The notes beneath the pieces were generated by a model. The model worked only from the letters and a program-made list of their open reading frames with translations, was not told the DNA's origin and did not search any database. A program made the position numbers and the translations under genes. 61,464 bases of DNA from Streptomyces pyxinicus (GTDB lineage Bacteria > Actinomycetota > Actinomycetes > Streptomycetales > Streptomycetaceae): contig NZ_JANUGP010000037.1 in the NCBI RefSeq assembly GCF_024753135.1, positions 1-61,464 on the forward strand, read 5' to 3'. Below are positions 47,694 to 61,456 of this stretch, in pieces (the first letter of the stretch is position 1; every line of letters starts with the position of its first letter).

Positions 47694-47930
47694 GGGGGCG
47701 CCTTTCGAGCGTATAGCCACCTGTGCTGGAAGCTCAGTCTAGGGGGGTGACGAAAGGGTGGGGCAACCGGACGATACGACTGACCACACCATCGGAACGA
47801 CCGGACATTCCGATGGTCGGACAAGCAGGTACCCCATGACGGGACCCTCACCTGTCCTCTCGCTCAACTGGACGTACGACAAAGGGAAAGGGTTGCTCAT
47901 GGCCGGCTAACGGGTGGGTCACGGGGATAC

Positions 47931-47965
47931 GGCCGTCCGGCGTACGGGCTTGCGCCGGACGGGCC
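47931..47965. terminator. Hairpin downstream of ftsK
   Basis: GTCCGGCG (47935-47942) pairs with CGCCGGAC (47953-47960), extended by GGCC/GGGCC outer bases with one bulge. It lies just past the ftsK stop on the minus strand and is a probable terminator. Confidence 0.6.
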
Positions 47966-47979
47966 CTCTCAGGTCACCC

Positions 47980-50733
47980 TCAAGACTCCCCGCGAATCAC
48001 CGCGAGCACGCCGTCCAGCTCGTCGGGTTTCACGAGAACGTCACGCGCCTTGGATCCCTCACTCGGCCCCACGATGTTGCGGGACTCCATGAGATCCATC
48101 AGTCTGCCCGCCTTGGCGAAGCCCACACGCAGCTTGCGCTGGAGCATGGACGTCGAACCGAACTGCGTGGAGACGACCAGCTCGGCCGCCTGGCACAGCA
48201 GGTCCAGGTCGTCGCCGATGTCCTCGTCGATCTCCTTCTTCTGCTTGGTGCCCACGGTGACGTCGTCCCGGAAGACCGGCGCCATCTGGTCCTTGCAGTG
48301 CTGGACGACGACGGCGACCTCTTCCTCGGTCACGAAGGCGCCCTGCATACGGGTGGGCTTGTTGGCGCCCATCGGCAGGAACAGGCCGTCGCCCTTGCCG
48401 ATCAGCTTCTCGGCGCCGGGCTGGTCGAGGATGACCCGGGAGTCGGCCAGCGAGGAGGTGGCGAAGGCCAGCCGGGAGGGCACGTTGGCCTTGATCAGAC
48501 CGGTGACCACGTCGACCGAGGGGCGCTGGGTGGCGAGCACCAGGTGGATGCCGGCCGCGCGCGCGAGCTGCGTGATGCGCACGATGGCGTCCTCGACGTC
48601 ACGCGGGGCCACCATCATCAGGTCGGCCAGCTCGTCCACGATCACCAGCAGGTAGGGGTACGGCTGCAGCTCGCGCTCGCTGCCCTCGGGCGGCTTGACC
48701 TTGCCCTCGCGCACGGCCCGGTTGAAGTCGTCGATGTGCCGGTAGCCGTAGGCGGCGAGGTCGTCGTAGCGCAGGTCCATCTCGCGGACGACCCACTGGA
48801 GCGCCTCGGCGGCCCGCTTGGGGTTGGTGATGATCGGCGTGATCAGGTGCGGGATGCCCTCGTAGGCGGTCAGCTCGACGCGCTTGGGGTCGACCAGGAT
48901 CATCCGGACGTCCTCCGGGGTCGCCCGCATCATGATCGAGGTGATCAGGCAGTTGATGCAGGACGACTTGCCGGAACCGGTGGCGCCGGCGACCAGCATG
49001 TGCGGCATCTTCGCCAGCGAGTGCATGACATAGCCGCCCTCGACGTCCTTGCCGAAGGCGACCAGCATCGGGTCGTCGTCCTCGGCGGACTCCGCGAGCC
49101 GCAGCACGTCGCCGAGGTTGACCATCTCCCGGTCGGTGTTCGGGATCTCGATGCCGACCGCGGACTTGCCGGGGATCGGGCTGATGATCCGCACGTCGGG
49201 GCTGGCGACGGCGTACGCGATGTTCTTGGTCAGCGCGGTGATCCGCTCGACCTTCACGGCGGGGCCCAGCTCGACCTCGTAACGGGTGACCGTCGGTCCG
49301 CGGGTGAAGCCGGTGACGGCCGCGTCGACCTTGAACTCGGTGAAGACCTGGGTGAGCGAGGCGACGACCGCGTCGTTGGCCGCGCTGCGCGCCTTGCCGG
49401 GGCCGCCGCGGGTGAGCAGGTCGAGCGCGGGCAGCGAGTAGGTGATGTCCCCGGAGAGCTGGAGCTGCTCCGCGCGCGCGGGCAGCTCGCGGGGCTGCTC
49501 GGGCGCCTTCTTGGTGAGGTCGGGGACGACTCCCCCGGTGTCCCCCGTCCTGAGCCGCTCCTGCTTGGGGCGGGCGGCCGGGACCGGTGCCGGGGCGGGT
49601 GCGGATGCCGGCTCGGAGGCGGGCGCGGGGGTCGGTACCGGGGTGGTGTCCTCGCGGTCGCCGACGCTGACGCCCTGGGTGAGGTCGGCGACCACCGGGG
49701 ACGGCGGCATGCCGTGCTGCACCGCGCCGTCGAGCGCGGCGGCGGCAGCGGCGGCGACGTCCACGGCATCCGGGTGCCGCGGGTCCGGCTGGGGCACCGC
49801 AGAGCGCCGGGGGCGGCCCCGGCGCTGCGAGAGGGCGGTCTCCTCGGCGATGTCCGGGTCATAGGCCTGGGGTGCGCCCGAGCGCTTGCGGGGGCGCGCG
49901 GGCAGCGCCTCGCGCCACTGCTCGTCGTAGCGCTCGTCGTCCTCGGCGAACTCCGCCTCGTGGTCACGCAGCACCCCGAGGCTGACGCCGAGCGCGCGCA
50001 GCCGCTGCGGGATGGCGTTGACCGGGGTGGCGGTCACCACGAGCAGGCCGAAGACGGTCAGCAGCACCAGCAGGGGTACGGCGAGCACCTCGGTCATCGT
50101 GTACGTGAGCGGGGTCGCCGCCGCCCAGCCGATCAGGCCGCCGGCGTCCCTTATGGCCTGCATGCCGCCGCTGCGGGCGGGCGAGCCGCAGGCGATGTGG
50201 ACCTGTCCGAGCACGCCGATCACGAGCGCCGACAGACCGATCACGATCCGGCCGTTGGCCTCCGGCTGCTCCGGGTGCCGGACGAACCGTACGGCGATCA
50301 CCGCGAGCAGTATCGGCACCAAGAGGTCGAGCCGGCCGAAGGCGCCGGTGACCAGGATCTCCACCAGGTCACCGACCGGGCCCTTCAGGTCGGCCCAGGT
50401 CCCGGCGGCGACGATCAGCGCGATAGCGAACAGCAGCAGGGCCACGCCGTCCTTGCGGTGAGCGGGGTCGAGGTTCCTCGCGCCCTGCCCTATGCCGCGG
50501 AAGACGGCGCCGACGGCGTGCGCGAGGCCGAGCCAGACGGCGCGCACGAGCCGGTACACGCCCCCGGTGGGGCTGGCCACCGGCCGCGGCGGCGCGGCCT
50601 TCTTCACCGGCCTCCTGGCCGGCGCCCTCTTGGCCGGTGCCTTCCTCGCCACCGCCTTTTTCGCCTGGGCCTTCGCGGGAGCCGCGGCCTTCTTGGCGGG
50701 CGGCTTCTTGGCGGCGGAGGGACGTGAGGCCAT
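47980..50733 (-). CDS. ftsK: DNA translocase FtsK
   Basis: A 917-residue DNA pump that clears chromosomes from sporulation septa. It has a Lys/Ala/Pro-rich N-terminus (1-48, histone H1-like KKAAAPAKAQAKKAV), four membrane helices (about 80-240), a long Pro/Ala-rich linker (to about 400), the motor with Walker A GATGSGKSSCIN, Walker B LLVIVDELADLM, and a C-terminal winged-helix gamma domain (LVVSTQFGSTSMLQRKLRVGF as its core). The start at ATG 50733 gives the lysine-rich beginning typical of streptomycete FtsK; its ribosome-binding site is poor and an earlier start up to 50787 is possible. A hairpin lies just past the stop. Confidence 0.95.
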   Translation of the reverse strand: MASRPSAAKKPPAKKAAAPAKAQAKKAVARKAPAKRAPARRPVKKAAPPRPVASPTGGVYRLVRAVWLGLAHAVGAVFRGIGQGARNLDPAHRKDGVALLLFAIALIVAAGTWADLKGPVGDLVEILVTGAFGRLDLLVPILLAVIAVRFVRHPEQPEANGRIVIGLSALVIGVLGQVHIACGSPARSGGMQAIRDAGGLIGWAAATPLTYTMTEVLAVPLLVLLTVFGLLVVTATPVNAIPQRLRALGVSLGVLRDHEAEFAEDDERYDEQWREALPARPRKRSGAPQAYDPDIAEETALSQRRGRPRRSAVPQPDPRHPDAVDVAAAAAAALDGAVQHGMPPSPVVADLTQGVSVGDREDTTPVPTPAPASEPASAPAPAPVPAARPKQERLRTGDTGGVVPDLTKKAPEQPRELPARAEQLQLSGDITYSLPALDLLTRGGPGKARSAANDAVVASLTQVFTEFKVDAAVTGFTRGPTVTRYEVELGPAVKVERITALTKNIAYAVASPDVRIISPIPGKSAVGIEIPNTDREMVNLGDVLRLAESAEDDDPMLVAFGKDVEGGYVMHSLAKMPHMLVAGATGSGKSSCINCLITSIMMRATPEDVRMILVDPKRVELTAYEGIPHLITPIITNPKRAAEALQWVVREMDLRYDDLAAYGYRHIDDFNRAVREGKVKPPEGSERELQPYPYLLVIVDELADLMMVAPRDVEDAIVRITQLARAAGIHLVLATQRPSVDVVTGLIKANVPSRLAFATSSLADSRVILDQPGAEKLIGKGDGLFLPMGANKPTRMQGAFVTEEEVAVVVQHCKDQMAPVFRDDVTVGTKQKKEIDEDIGDDLDLLCQAAELVVSTQFGSTSMLQRKLRVGFAKAGRLMDLMESRNIVGPSEGSKARDVLVKPDELDGVLAVIRGES

Positions 50734-50856
50734 GGAGGTGAGGTTACCGGGGGAGACGCGAGGGGACACGCGTGCCCACTGCTTCACCCGTTCGTGTCGC
50801 CCTTGCGTGGGCGCGGAACTGACGCGCGCTCACGGGCAACCGCCCCCGCCGTCTCG

Positions 50857-51537
50857 TCAGTTCCCCGGGGGCAGCGGGGCGCCGCCGGCCGCGGTGCCGG
50901 GCTCCAGGGCGTCGAGCGCGCGGCGCAGGCCGGTGAGTTTGCGCTCCAGATGGGCGGCGGTCGCCACCGCCGCCGCGTCCGCCGAGTCGTCGTCCAGTTG
51001 CTTGGACAGCGCCTCGGCCTGCTCCTCGACGGCCGCGAGCCGCGCGGACAGCTCGGCGAGCAGCCCCGCCGACTCCTTGCCGCCGACCGCGCCCCTGCCG
51101 CCGCCCTCCAACTGGAGCCGCAGCAGCGCCGCCTGCTCGCGCAGCTGGCAGTTCTTCATGTACAGCTCGACGAAGACGGAGACCTTCGCGCGCAGCACCC
51201 ACGGATCGAACGGCTTGGAGATGTAGTCCACCGCGCCCGCCGCGTACCCCCGGAAGGTGTGGTGCGGGCCGTGGTTGATCGCCGTCAGGAAGATGATCGG
51301 GATGTCCCGCGTCCGCTCGCGCCGCTTGATGTGGGCAGCGGTCTCGAATCCGTCCATGCCCGGCATCTGGACATCCAGCAGAATGACCGCGAAATCGTCC
51401 GTGAGCAGCGCTTTGAGCGCTTCCTCCCCGCTCGATGCCCGCACCAGCGTCTGATCGAGCGCAGAGAGGATGGCCTCCAGCGCCAGCAGATTCTCCGGCC
51501 GGTCATCGACCAGGAGGATCTTGGCCTTCTGCACCAT
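50857..51537 (-). CDS. osaB: Response regulator OsaB (receiver with coiled coil)
   Basis: A 226-residue response regulator. The receiver domain occupies 1-125 (ILLVDDRPENLLALEAIL, phosphoacceptor Asp in VILLDVQMPGMDGFE, FLTAIN, KPFDP). A long helical/coiled-coil region (AELSARLAAVEEQAEALSKQ) and an acidic tail follow. It has no DNA-binding domain. By position next to the giant hybrid kinase it corresponds to OsaB, which I recall as essential for osmotic adaptation in S. coelicolor. ATG at 51537 follows GAGGAGGG. A palindrome between osaA and osaB could be its control site. Confidence 0.9.
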   Translation of the reverse strand: MVQKAKILLVDDRPENLLALEAILSALDQTLVRASSGEEALKALLTDDFAVILLDVQMPGMDGFETAAHIKRRERTRDIPIIFLTAINHGPHHTFRGYAAGAVDYISKPFDPWVLRAKVSVFVELYMKNCQLREQAALLRLQLEGGGRGAVGGKESAGLLAELSARLAAVEEQAEALSKQLDDDSADAAAVATAAHLERKLTGLRRALDALEPGTAAGGAPLPPGN

Positions 51538-51690
51538 GGCCCGCCCTCCTCGCCCCGGCGGTACACCGGGTGCCGCCCCAGGGGGCGACTCCCTTTCGCC
51601 GCCCGTCCTTGTGCCGGTCATCGTAGCCGCACCCCGCCCGTCGCCACACCCTGTCACTGGGATGTCACCGTGCACACACCGGAAACGCGG

Positions 51691-51711
51691 CGGGAACCAC
51701 GATGGTTCCCG
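51691..51711. promoter_or_regulatory. Perfect palindrome upstream of osaB
   Basis: CGGGAACCA (51691-51699), spacer CGA, TGGTTCCCG (51703-51711): nine matched bases on each side. It is about 155 bases before the osaB start and 100 bases after the osaA stop. It could be an operator for an osaB promoter or a hairpin in the osaA-osaB mRNA. Confidence 0.5.
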
Positions 51712-51811
51712 GAACCCCACATTCCCATACGTCCGACCGCCACCCTAGACCGGCGGCTCCTCGTACGTCCCCGGGGTTCCCCCCGAGGCCACACACCTGC
51801 CCCGGATCAGG

Positions 51812-57271
<5,460 letters not shown>

Positions 57272-57702
57272 TGTGTCCCTCCCGGAGGGGTAGACCGTCA
57301 CTGCCGTGCTCGGGCGCCTCGGCCCCGGCCCGCCGACGACCGGCGTGCCGACTGCTCCCGCGTACCCGTTCCTGCTGCGTATCTCCGCCGGACGAGATCC
57401 ACAGCCCCCGCAGGGGCTGCTGCCCACCACCCCGGCCGCCCACGCGGCGCGACCGGGCCTTCATCAACCGGACCTTCGTCACAAGACAAGCCTGCCCAGT
57501 GTTTCACCCCGGCCGAACCAGGCCATAACAGTTCGGCAGCTTCGCACACGGTCCGCACACCTGGGGGGTAAACACCGGCGACCGGCATCCGGTCGGACCG
57601 CGAAGGTAAGTAACCTTGCATGCGGCTGTCCAGCCGCACCGGTCCGACCGGCCTGGGCGGTGGCACGAGAACGAGCGGGCATCGGAGGGGCGGCCGCAGA
57701 CC
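57272..57702. promoter_or_regulatory. Divergent osaA / osaC control region
   Basis: This 431-base gap holds no gene I can support. It contains an inverted repeat AAGGT-N5-ACCTT (57603-57617) about 85 bases before osaC. I looked for a SigB-type promoter: GGGTA at 57566-57570 resembles a SigB -10, but a GTTT-like -35 at 14-16 bases is missing. The GGAGGGG site for osaC is at 57684-57690. Confidence 0.5.
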
Positions 57703-60465
57703 ATGACCACCGGACTGGTCCCCGGGGGACAGCCCCCGGATCAACAGCCGACGGGCGAGCGGCTGCCGCAGCAGCGGCGCGAGCCCGTCGGCCCCGGAGA
57801 CCCGCACGTCGACAACCGGCCGAGGAGTTCTGTGATCACCGCGCGCGCGGCCGCCAGCTTCGAGCCCGTCGGGCGATCGGTAGCGACCGCCCGGTCCTTC
57901 GTCCGCGACACCCTCCAGGGCTGGGGCTTCGCCGACGTCGTCGACGACGCCGTCGTCCTCACCAGCGAGCTGGTGACCAACGCGGTCGTCCACGCGGGCA
58001 CCCAGGCGGAGGTCCTCTGCCTGCGCACCGAGGACGGCGTGCGCGTCGAGGTCTCCGACCGCTACCCCGAGCGCGAGGTCCCCCTCCAGGGCGCGGTCTC
58101 CGCCGGCATGGGCAACCCGGACCGCGAGGGCGGCCGCGGTCTGCAGCTGTGCGCGGCCCTGGCCACCCGCTGGGGCGTGGACTACACGCCCACCCACAAG
58201 AACGTCTGGTTCCAGCTCAACCTGCCGGAGCGCCCGGTGGGCACCCGCACCGCCGGCCCCGCCCTGCCCGCCGCCCTGCTCCCGCTGGCCGACGGCCGGG
58301 TCCGCGTCGCGGTACTCCAGGTCGACCGCAAGGGCTCCGTCAGCGCCTGGAACGAGGACGCCGAGGATCTCTTCGGCCACCCGGCGGCCGAGGCCGTGGG
58401 CAGACCCCTCACCGAGCTGGCGGCCTGGCCGCACACCCCCGGAACCGGCACCGGCATCGCCGAGGCCCTCCAGCTCTCCCGCTGGGAGGGCAGCTACGGC
58501 ATCCGCGGCGCCGACGGCCGCGTCGTCCCGGTGTACGCCTCGCACCTCAGGGTCCGCGACACCGGCGGCGAGCCCTCCACCGTCTGCCTCCTGGTCCGCG
58601 ACCACGAGCGCGCCGTCCTCCAGACACCCTCGCGCGCCCCGGCCTCCGACCAGTCCCCCTCCTCCGACGGGCTGGGCGCCGACCCGTTCGAGGTGTTCAT
58701 CGGCTCCCCCGCCCCGGACGACCTCGACGGCCTGCTCCAGCGCACCGTGGAACGCGCCCGCGACATGCTCGACGGCGACTCGGCGTTCCTGCTCCTCGCC
58801 ACCGACGACGAGACCGAGCTGGAGGTCCGCGCCTCCACCGGCCTGCCCTCGGCCCGCCAGCGCTTCGCCCGCGTCCCCGTCGAAGCGGGCCCCGGCCGCT
58901 ACAGCTCCGCGCGCATGCCCGCCGTACACGACGACCTGGCGGCCGTACCCGGCGCCGTACCCCTGCTCGGCGGCACCGGCATGCGGTCGGTCGTCACCGT
59001 CCCGCTGAAGGTCGAGGGCCGCCTCACCGGCTCGCTCGGCGTCGCCGCCGAGGCACCCGGCCGCTACTCCAACGAGGAGGCGCTGCGCCTCCAGTTCGCC
59101 GCCGACCGGATCGCCCTGGCCGTCGAGTCGGCCCGCCTCGGCGAGCTGGAGCGGCTGCGCCGCGGCTCCCTGAGCTTCCTCGTCGAGGCCTCCGACCTGC
59201 TGGCGGGCACCCTGGACCGGGACCAGACGCTGGCCCTGATGGCGCAGATGACGGTCCCGACGCTGGCCACCTGGTGCGCGGTGTACACGATCGCCGACCA
59301 GGCCTCCGAGCCGTACCTCTCCTACGTCCTGCACGAGGACGAGGAACTCATCGACGGCATCAAGTCGTTGCTGTCGAAGATCTCCCCGCCGGACCCGGTG
59401 CCGACCCCCGGCGCCCGCGTCTGGAGCGCCCCCGGCGAGGTCGCCCACCGGGCCGCCCTGCGCACCTCCATGCGCAGCCTCGGCCTGTCCGGCGGCCCCA
59501 CCCACCAGTTCGCCTCGGGCATCGGCCCGACCCTGGCCACGGCCGCCGCGGTCGGCGGCGAGACGGTCGTCCTGCCGCTCGTGGCCCGCAACCGCGTCAT
59601 CGGCATGCTGACCCTCGGCAAACCCACCGACGAGCACTTCCGCCAGGAGATCCTGGAACTCGCCGAGGACCTGAGCCGCCGGGCCGCCCTCGCCCTGGAC
59701 AACGCCCGCCTCTACTCGGAGCGCACGGCCATCAGCCAGGCCCTCCAGCGCAGCCTGCTCCCGCCGGGCACCCCGCACATCGACGGCGTCGAGGTCGAGG
59801 TCATCTACCGCGCGGCCGGCGAGGGCAACGAGGTCGGCGGCGACTTCTACGACGTCTTCCCCATCGGCGAGGGCGCCTACGGCTTCGCCATCGGCGACGT
59901 CTGCGGTACGGGCCCCAACGCCGCCGCCGTCACCGGCCTCGCCCGGCACGCGCTGCGCCTGCTCGCCCGCGAGGGCCTCAGCGGCCCGGCCGTCCTGGAG
60001 CGGCTGAACTCCGCGATCCTCGACGAGGGCGACCGCAGCCGCTTCCTGACCCTGCTGTACGGCGAGTTGCGCCCGCAGGACGACGGCAGCGCCGAACTCA
60101 AGGTGGTCTGCGCCGGCCACCCGCTGCCACTGCGGCTGCGCCAGGACGGCACGGTGCGGCCAGCCGCCGAACCCCAGCCCCTGCTGGGCGTCATCGAGGA
60201 CCTGGAGCTGTACGAGGAGACCTTCGTCCTCGACCCCGGCGACGTGCTGCTGTGCGTCACGGACGGCGTCACCGAGCGGCGCGAGGGCACACGCATGCTG
60301 GGCGACGACGGTCTCGCCGACGTCCTCACCACGTGCACGGGCCTCACCGCCGGCGCGGTGGCCGCGCGCATCATGCGGGCGGTGGAACGCTTCGCCTCGG
60401 ACGCCCCTTCGGACGACATGGCGATCCTGGCGATGCGCATCCCGGGAATCCACCCCGAAACCTGA
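57703..60465 (+). CDS. osaC: OsaC, RsbW-like kinase / PAS / GAF / PP2C phosphatase
   Basis: A 920-residue soluble regulator. The domain order is: low-complexity start (1-45); RsbW-type ATPase (VVDDAVVLTSELVTNAVVHAG, EGGRGLQLCAAL; about 50-175); PAS (VLQVDRKGSVSAWNEDAEDLFG; about 195-300); two GAF domains (about 330-480, 490-660); PP2C/SpoIIE phosphatase (QRSLLPPGTPHIDGVEVEV, GGDFYDVF, VTDGVTERR; 680-915). This is the layout of OsaC, which I recall as an anti-sigma partner of SigB that returns the cell to pre-stress state. ATG at 57703, 12 bases after GGAGGGG. It diverges from osaA and ends in a strong terminator. Confidence 0.92.
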   Translation: MTTGLVPGGQPPDQQPTGERLPQQRREPVGPGDPHVDNRPRSSVITARAAASFEPVGRSVATARSFVRDTLQGWGFADVVDDAVVLTSELVTNAVVHAGTQAEVLCLRTEDGVRVEVSDRYPEREVPLQGAVSAGMGNPDREGGRGLQLCAALATRWGVDYTPTHKNVWFQLNLPERPVGTRTAGPALPAALLPLADGRVRVAVLQVDRKGSVSAWNEDAEDLFGHPAAEAVGRPLTELAAWPHTPGTGTGIAEALQLSRWEGSYGIRGADGRVVPVYASHLRVRDTGGEPSTVCLLVRDHERAVLQTPSRAPASDQSPSSDGLGADPFEVFIGSPAPDDLDGLLQRTVERARDMLDGDSAFLLLATDDETELEVRASTGLPSARQRFARVPVEAGPGRYSSARMPAVHDDLAAVPGAVPLLGGTGMRSVVTVPLKVEGRLTGSLGVAAEAPGRYSNEEALRLQFAADRIALAVESARLGELERLRRGSLSFLVEASDLLAGTLDRDQTLALMAQMTVPTLATWCAVYTIADQASEPYLSYVLHEDEELIDGIKSLLSKISPPDPVPTPGARVWSAPGEVAHRAALRTSMRSLGLSGGPTHQFASGIGPTLATAAAVGGETVVLPLVARNRVIGMLTLGKPTDEHFRQEILELAEDLSRRAALALDNARLYSERTAISQALQRSLLPPGTPHIDGVEVEVIYRAAGEGNEVGGDFYDVFPIGEGAYGFAIGDVCGTGPNAAAVTGLARHALRLLAREGLSGPAVLERLNSAILDEGDRSRFLTLLYGELRPQDDGSAELKVVCAGHPLPLRLRQDGTVRPAAEPQPLLGVIEDLELYEETFVLDPGDVLLCVTDGVTERREGTRMLGDDGLADVLTTCTGLTAGAVAARIMRAVERFASDAPSDDMAILAMRIPGIHPET

Positions 60466-60478
60466 GAAGCGGAGCACG

Positions 60479-60513
60479 AAAAAGGCCCCACCCGGAAAGG
60501 GTGGGGCCTTTTT
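60479..60513. terminator. Bidirectional terminator, osaC / tRNA-Thr
   Basis: A perfect 15-base-pair stem from 60479-60493 to 60499-60513 around the loop GGAAA, with five A-T pairs at its base so that either strand ends in a U-run. It terminates osaC on the plus strand and the tRNA-Thr transcript on the minus strand, seven bases beyond the tRNA. Confidence 0.93.
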
Positions 60514-60520
60514 GTGGCGG

Positions 60521-60593
60521 AGCCCCCAAACGGAATCGAACCGTTGACCTTCTCCTTACCATGGAGACGCTCTACCGACTGAGCTATAGGGGC
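60521..60593 (-). tRNA. tRNA-Thr (anticodon GGT)
   Basis: A 73-base cloverleaf: acceptor GCCCCTA/TGGGGGC (one G-T pair), D stem GCTC/GAGC, anticodon stem TCTCC/GGAGA with loop ATGGTAA (U33 then GGT, reading ACC), T stem AACGG/CCGTT with loop TTCGATT, discriminator T. The 3' CCA is not encoded; the next bases are CCG. Confidence 0.97.
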
Positions 60594-60630
60594 CTGTCGT
60601 TTCGGGGTTTCCCCCGGCGGCGACGAAGAA

Positions 60631-60660
60631 ACTGTACCCCGAACAGCGCCGACTTCCCAA
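60631..60660 (-). promoter_or_regulatory. Candidate promoter of tRNA-Thr
   Basis: On the minus strand, TTGGGA (60655-60660) and TACAGT (60631-60636) are 18 bases apart, placing the start of transcription about 30 bases before the tRNA 5' end. It fits a housekeeping promoter. Confidence 0.5.
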
Positions 60661-60688
60661 ATTAGTTCGGGCCTGTTCGGAAGGCGCC

Positions 60689-61366
60689 TCAGAAGGCCGC
60701 CTGGAGCAGTCCGCCGAGGGCGTTGCAGGCGGACACGACGCGCTGCATCTCCCGCCGGGTGAGCGCCGCGTCCACGGGCAGCGCGAGCGTCTCGTCGGCG
60801 GCCAGCTCCGTCTGCGGCAGGGACACACAGCGCCGGAACTCCGGCAGCCGGTGCACGGGCGTCTTCACCGGTACCCGGCAGTCGACTCCCCTGGCCTGTA
60901 CGGCCCGTGCGAACGCGTCCCGGTCGGGCCGGCCGTTCCCCGGCACCCGCACGACGTACTGCTGATAGGTGTGCCCGTCGCCGCCGTCCGGCGTCCGCAC
61001 GCCCTTCAGCCTGCCGTCGAGATAAGCCGCCCGCTCCCTGCGCTGGGCCGCCTCGTCGTACGACGCCTCGGCCTCGGCCTGCTCCAGGACCAGCAGCCCG
61101 TGCCGCTGTCCGAGCGCGTGCAGGCGCCGGAGGTCGGGCCGCCGCCCGAAGCGGTGTACGGCGACGACCCCTGCCGTACGGGGAGTCAGGACCGCCTCGA
61201 CCGCGCCGGGGTCGAGGCAGTAGGTCAGCGGGTCTATGTCGGCGAACACCGCAAGCGCGCCGGCCTGGGTCACGGCCTCGGCGACCTCGACGTTCCCGAA
61301 GGCCGGTACGACGACCTCGTCACCGACGCCGACGCCGGCGGCCCTGAGCATTGCTGCAGTTCCCAT
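60689..61366 (-). CDS. Degenerate DegT/DnrJ/EryC1-fold protein
   Basis: A 225-residue protein resembling a shortened sugar aminotransferase of the DegT/DnrJ/EryC1 family. It keeps GVGVGDEVVVPAFGNVEVAEAV, FADIDPLTYCLDPGAVEAVL, GVVAVHRFGRRPDLRRLHALGQRHGLLVLE and the C-terminal domain (YVVRVPGNGRPDRDAFARAVQARG). Against the usual 370 residues it lacks the N-terminal Gly-rich cofactor start and the central segment with the PLP-binding lysine; the position of the cofactor Asp (LEDxAQA) reads VLEQAEAE. It is probably not a PLP aminotransferase but a binding or scaffold protein. ATG at 61366 is the likely start; ATG 61351 is possible. Confidence 0.65.
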   Translation of the reverse strand: MGTAAMLRAAGVGVGDEVVVPAFGNVEVAEAVTQAGALAVFADIDPLTYCLDPGAVEAVLTPRTAGVVAVHRFGRRPDLRRLHALGQRHGLLVLEQAEAEASYDEAAQRRERAAYLDGRLKGVRTPDGGDGHTYQQYVVRVPGNGRPDRDAFARAVQARGVDCRVPVKTPVHRLPEFRRCVSLPQTELAADETLALPVDAALTRREMQRVVSACNALGGLLQAAF

Positions 61367-61381
61367 GCCTGGGATGCTGGG

Positions 61382-61410
61382 TGCGCAACGTGAACGACAC
61401 GTTACGCGCA
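61382..61410. promoter_or_regulatory. Operator-like inverted repeat upstream of the DegT-fold gene
   Basis: AACGTG (61387-61392) and CACGTT (61398-61403) form a perfect inverted repeat with a 5-base spacer, flanked by TGCGC on the left and GCGCA on the right, so the outer arms match with two extra bases on one side. It is 20 bases before the probable start of the gene and could block or activate its transcription. Confidence 0.5.
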
Positions 61411-61416
61411 ACAGAA

Positions 61417-61456
61417 AAAGGTCAGATCCCGAACCGAAGTTCGGGATCCGACCTTT
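61417..61456. terminator. Bidirectional terminator hairpin at the right edge
   Basis: An 18-base-pair stem with one A-C mismatch (61417-61434 with 61439-61456), loop CGAA, flanked by A- and T-runs. It terminates a gene entering from the right edge or isolates the DegT-fold gene from it. Confidence 0.85.

Noticed and set aside
47836..47910. A 24-codon plus-strand frame between ftsK and the RodZ-like gene
   Set aside because: No ribosome-binding site, no downstream gene on the same strand to regulate, and no motif.
57565..57571. SigB-type promoter for osaC
   Set aside because: GGGTA resembles a -10, but no GTTT-like -35 is found 14-16 bases upstream.
57603..57617. DmdR1 iron box upstream of osaC
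   Set aside because: The AGGT and ACCT halves are two bases closer than in the consensus and the outer positions do not match.
57298..60477. A 1059-codon frame antisense to osaC
   Set aside because: Low-complexity Gly/Asp/Arg composition, no recognisable domain, and full overlap with the well-supported OsaC reading frame.
60514..60521. An encoded CCA end on tRNA-Thr
   Set aside because: The bases following the discriminator read CCG, then CCA three bases later; the acceptor geometry fixes the discriminator at 60521, so the CCA is added after transcription.
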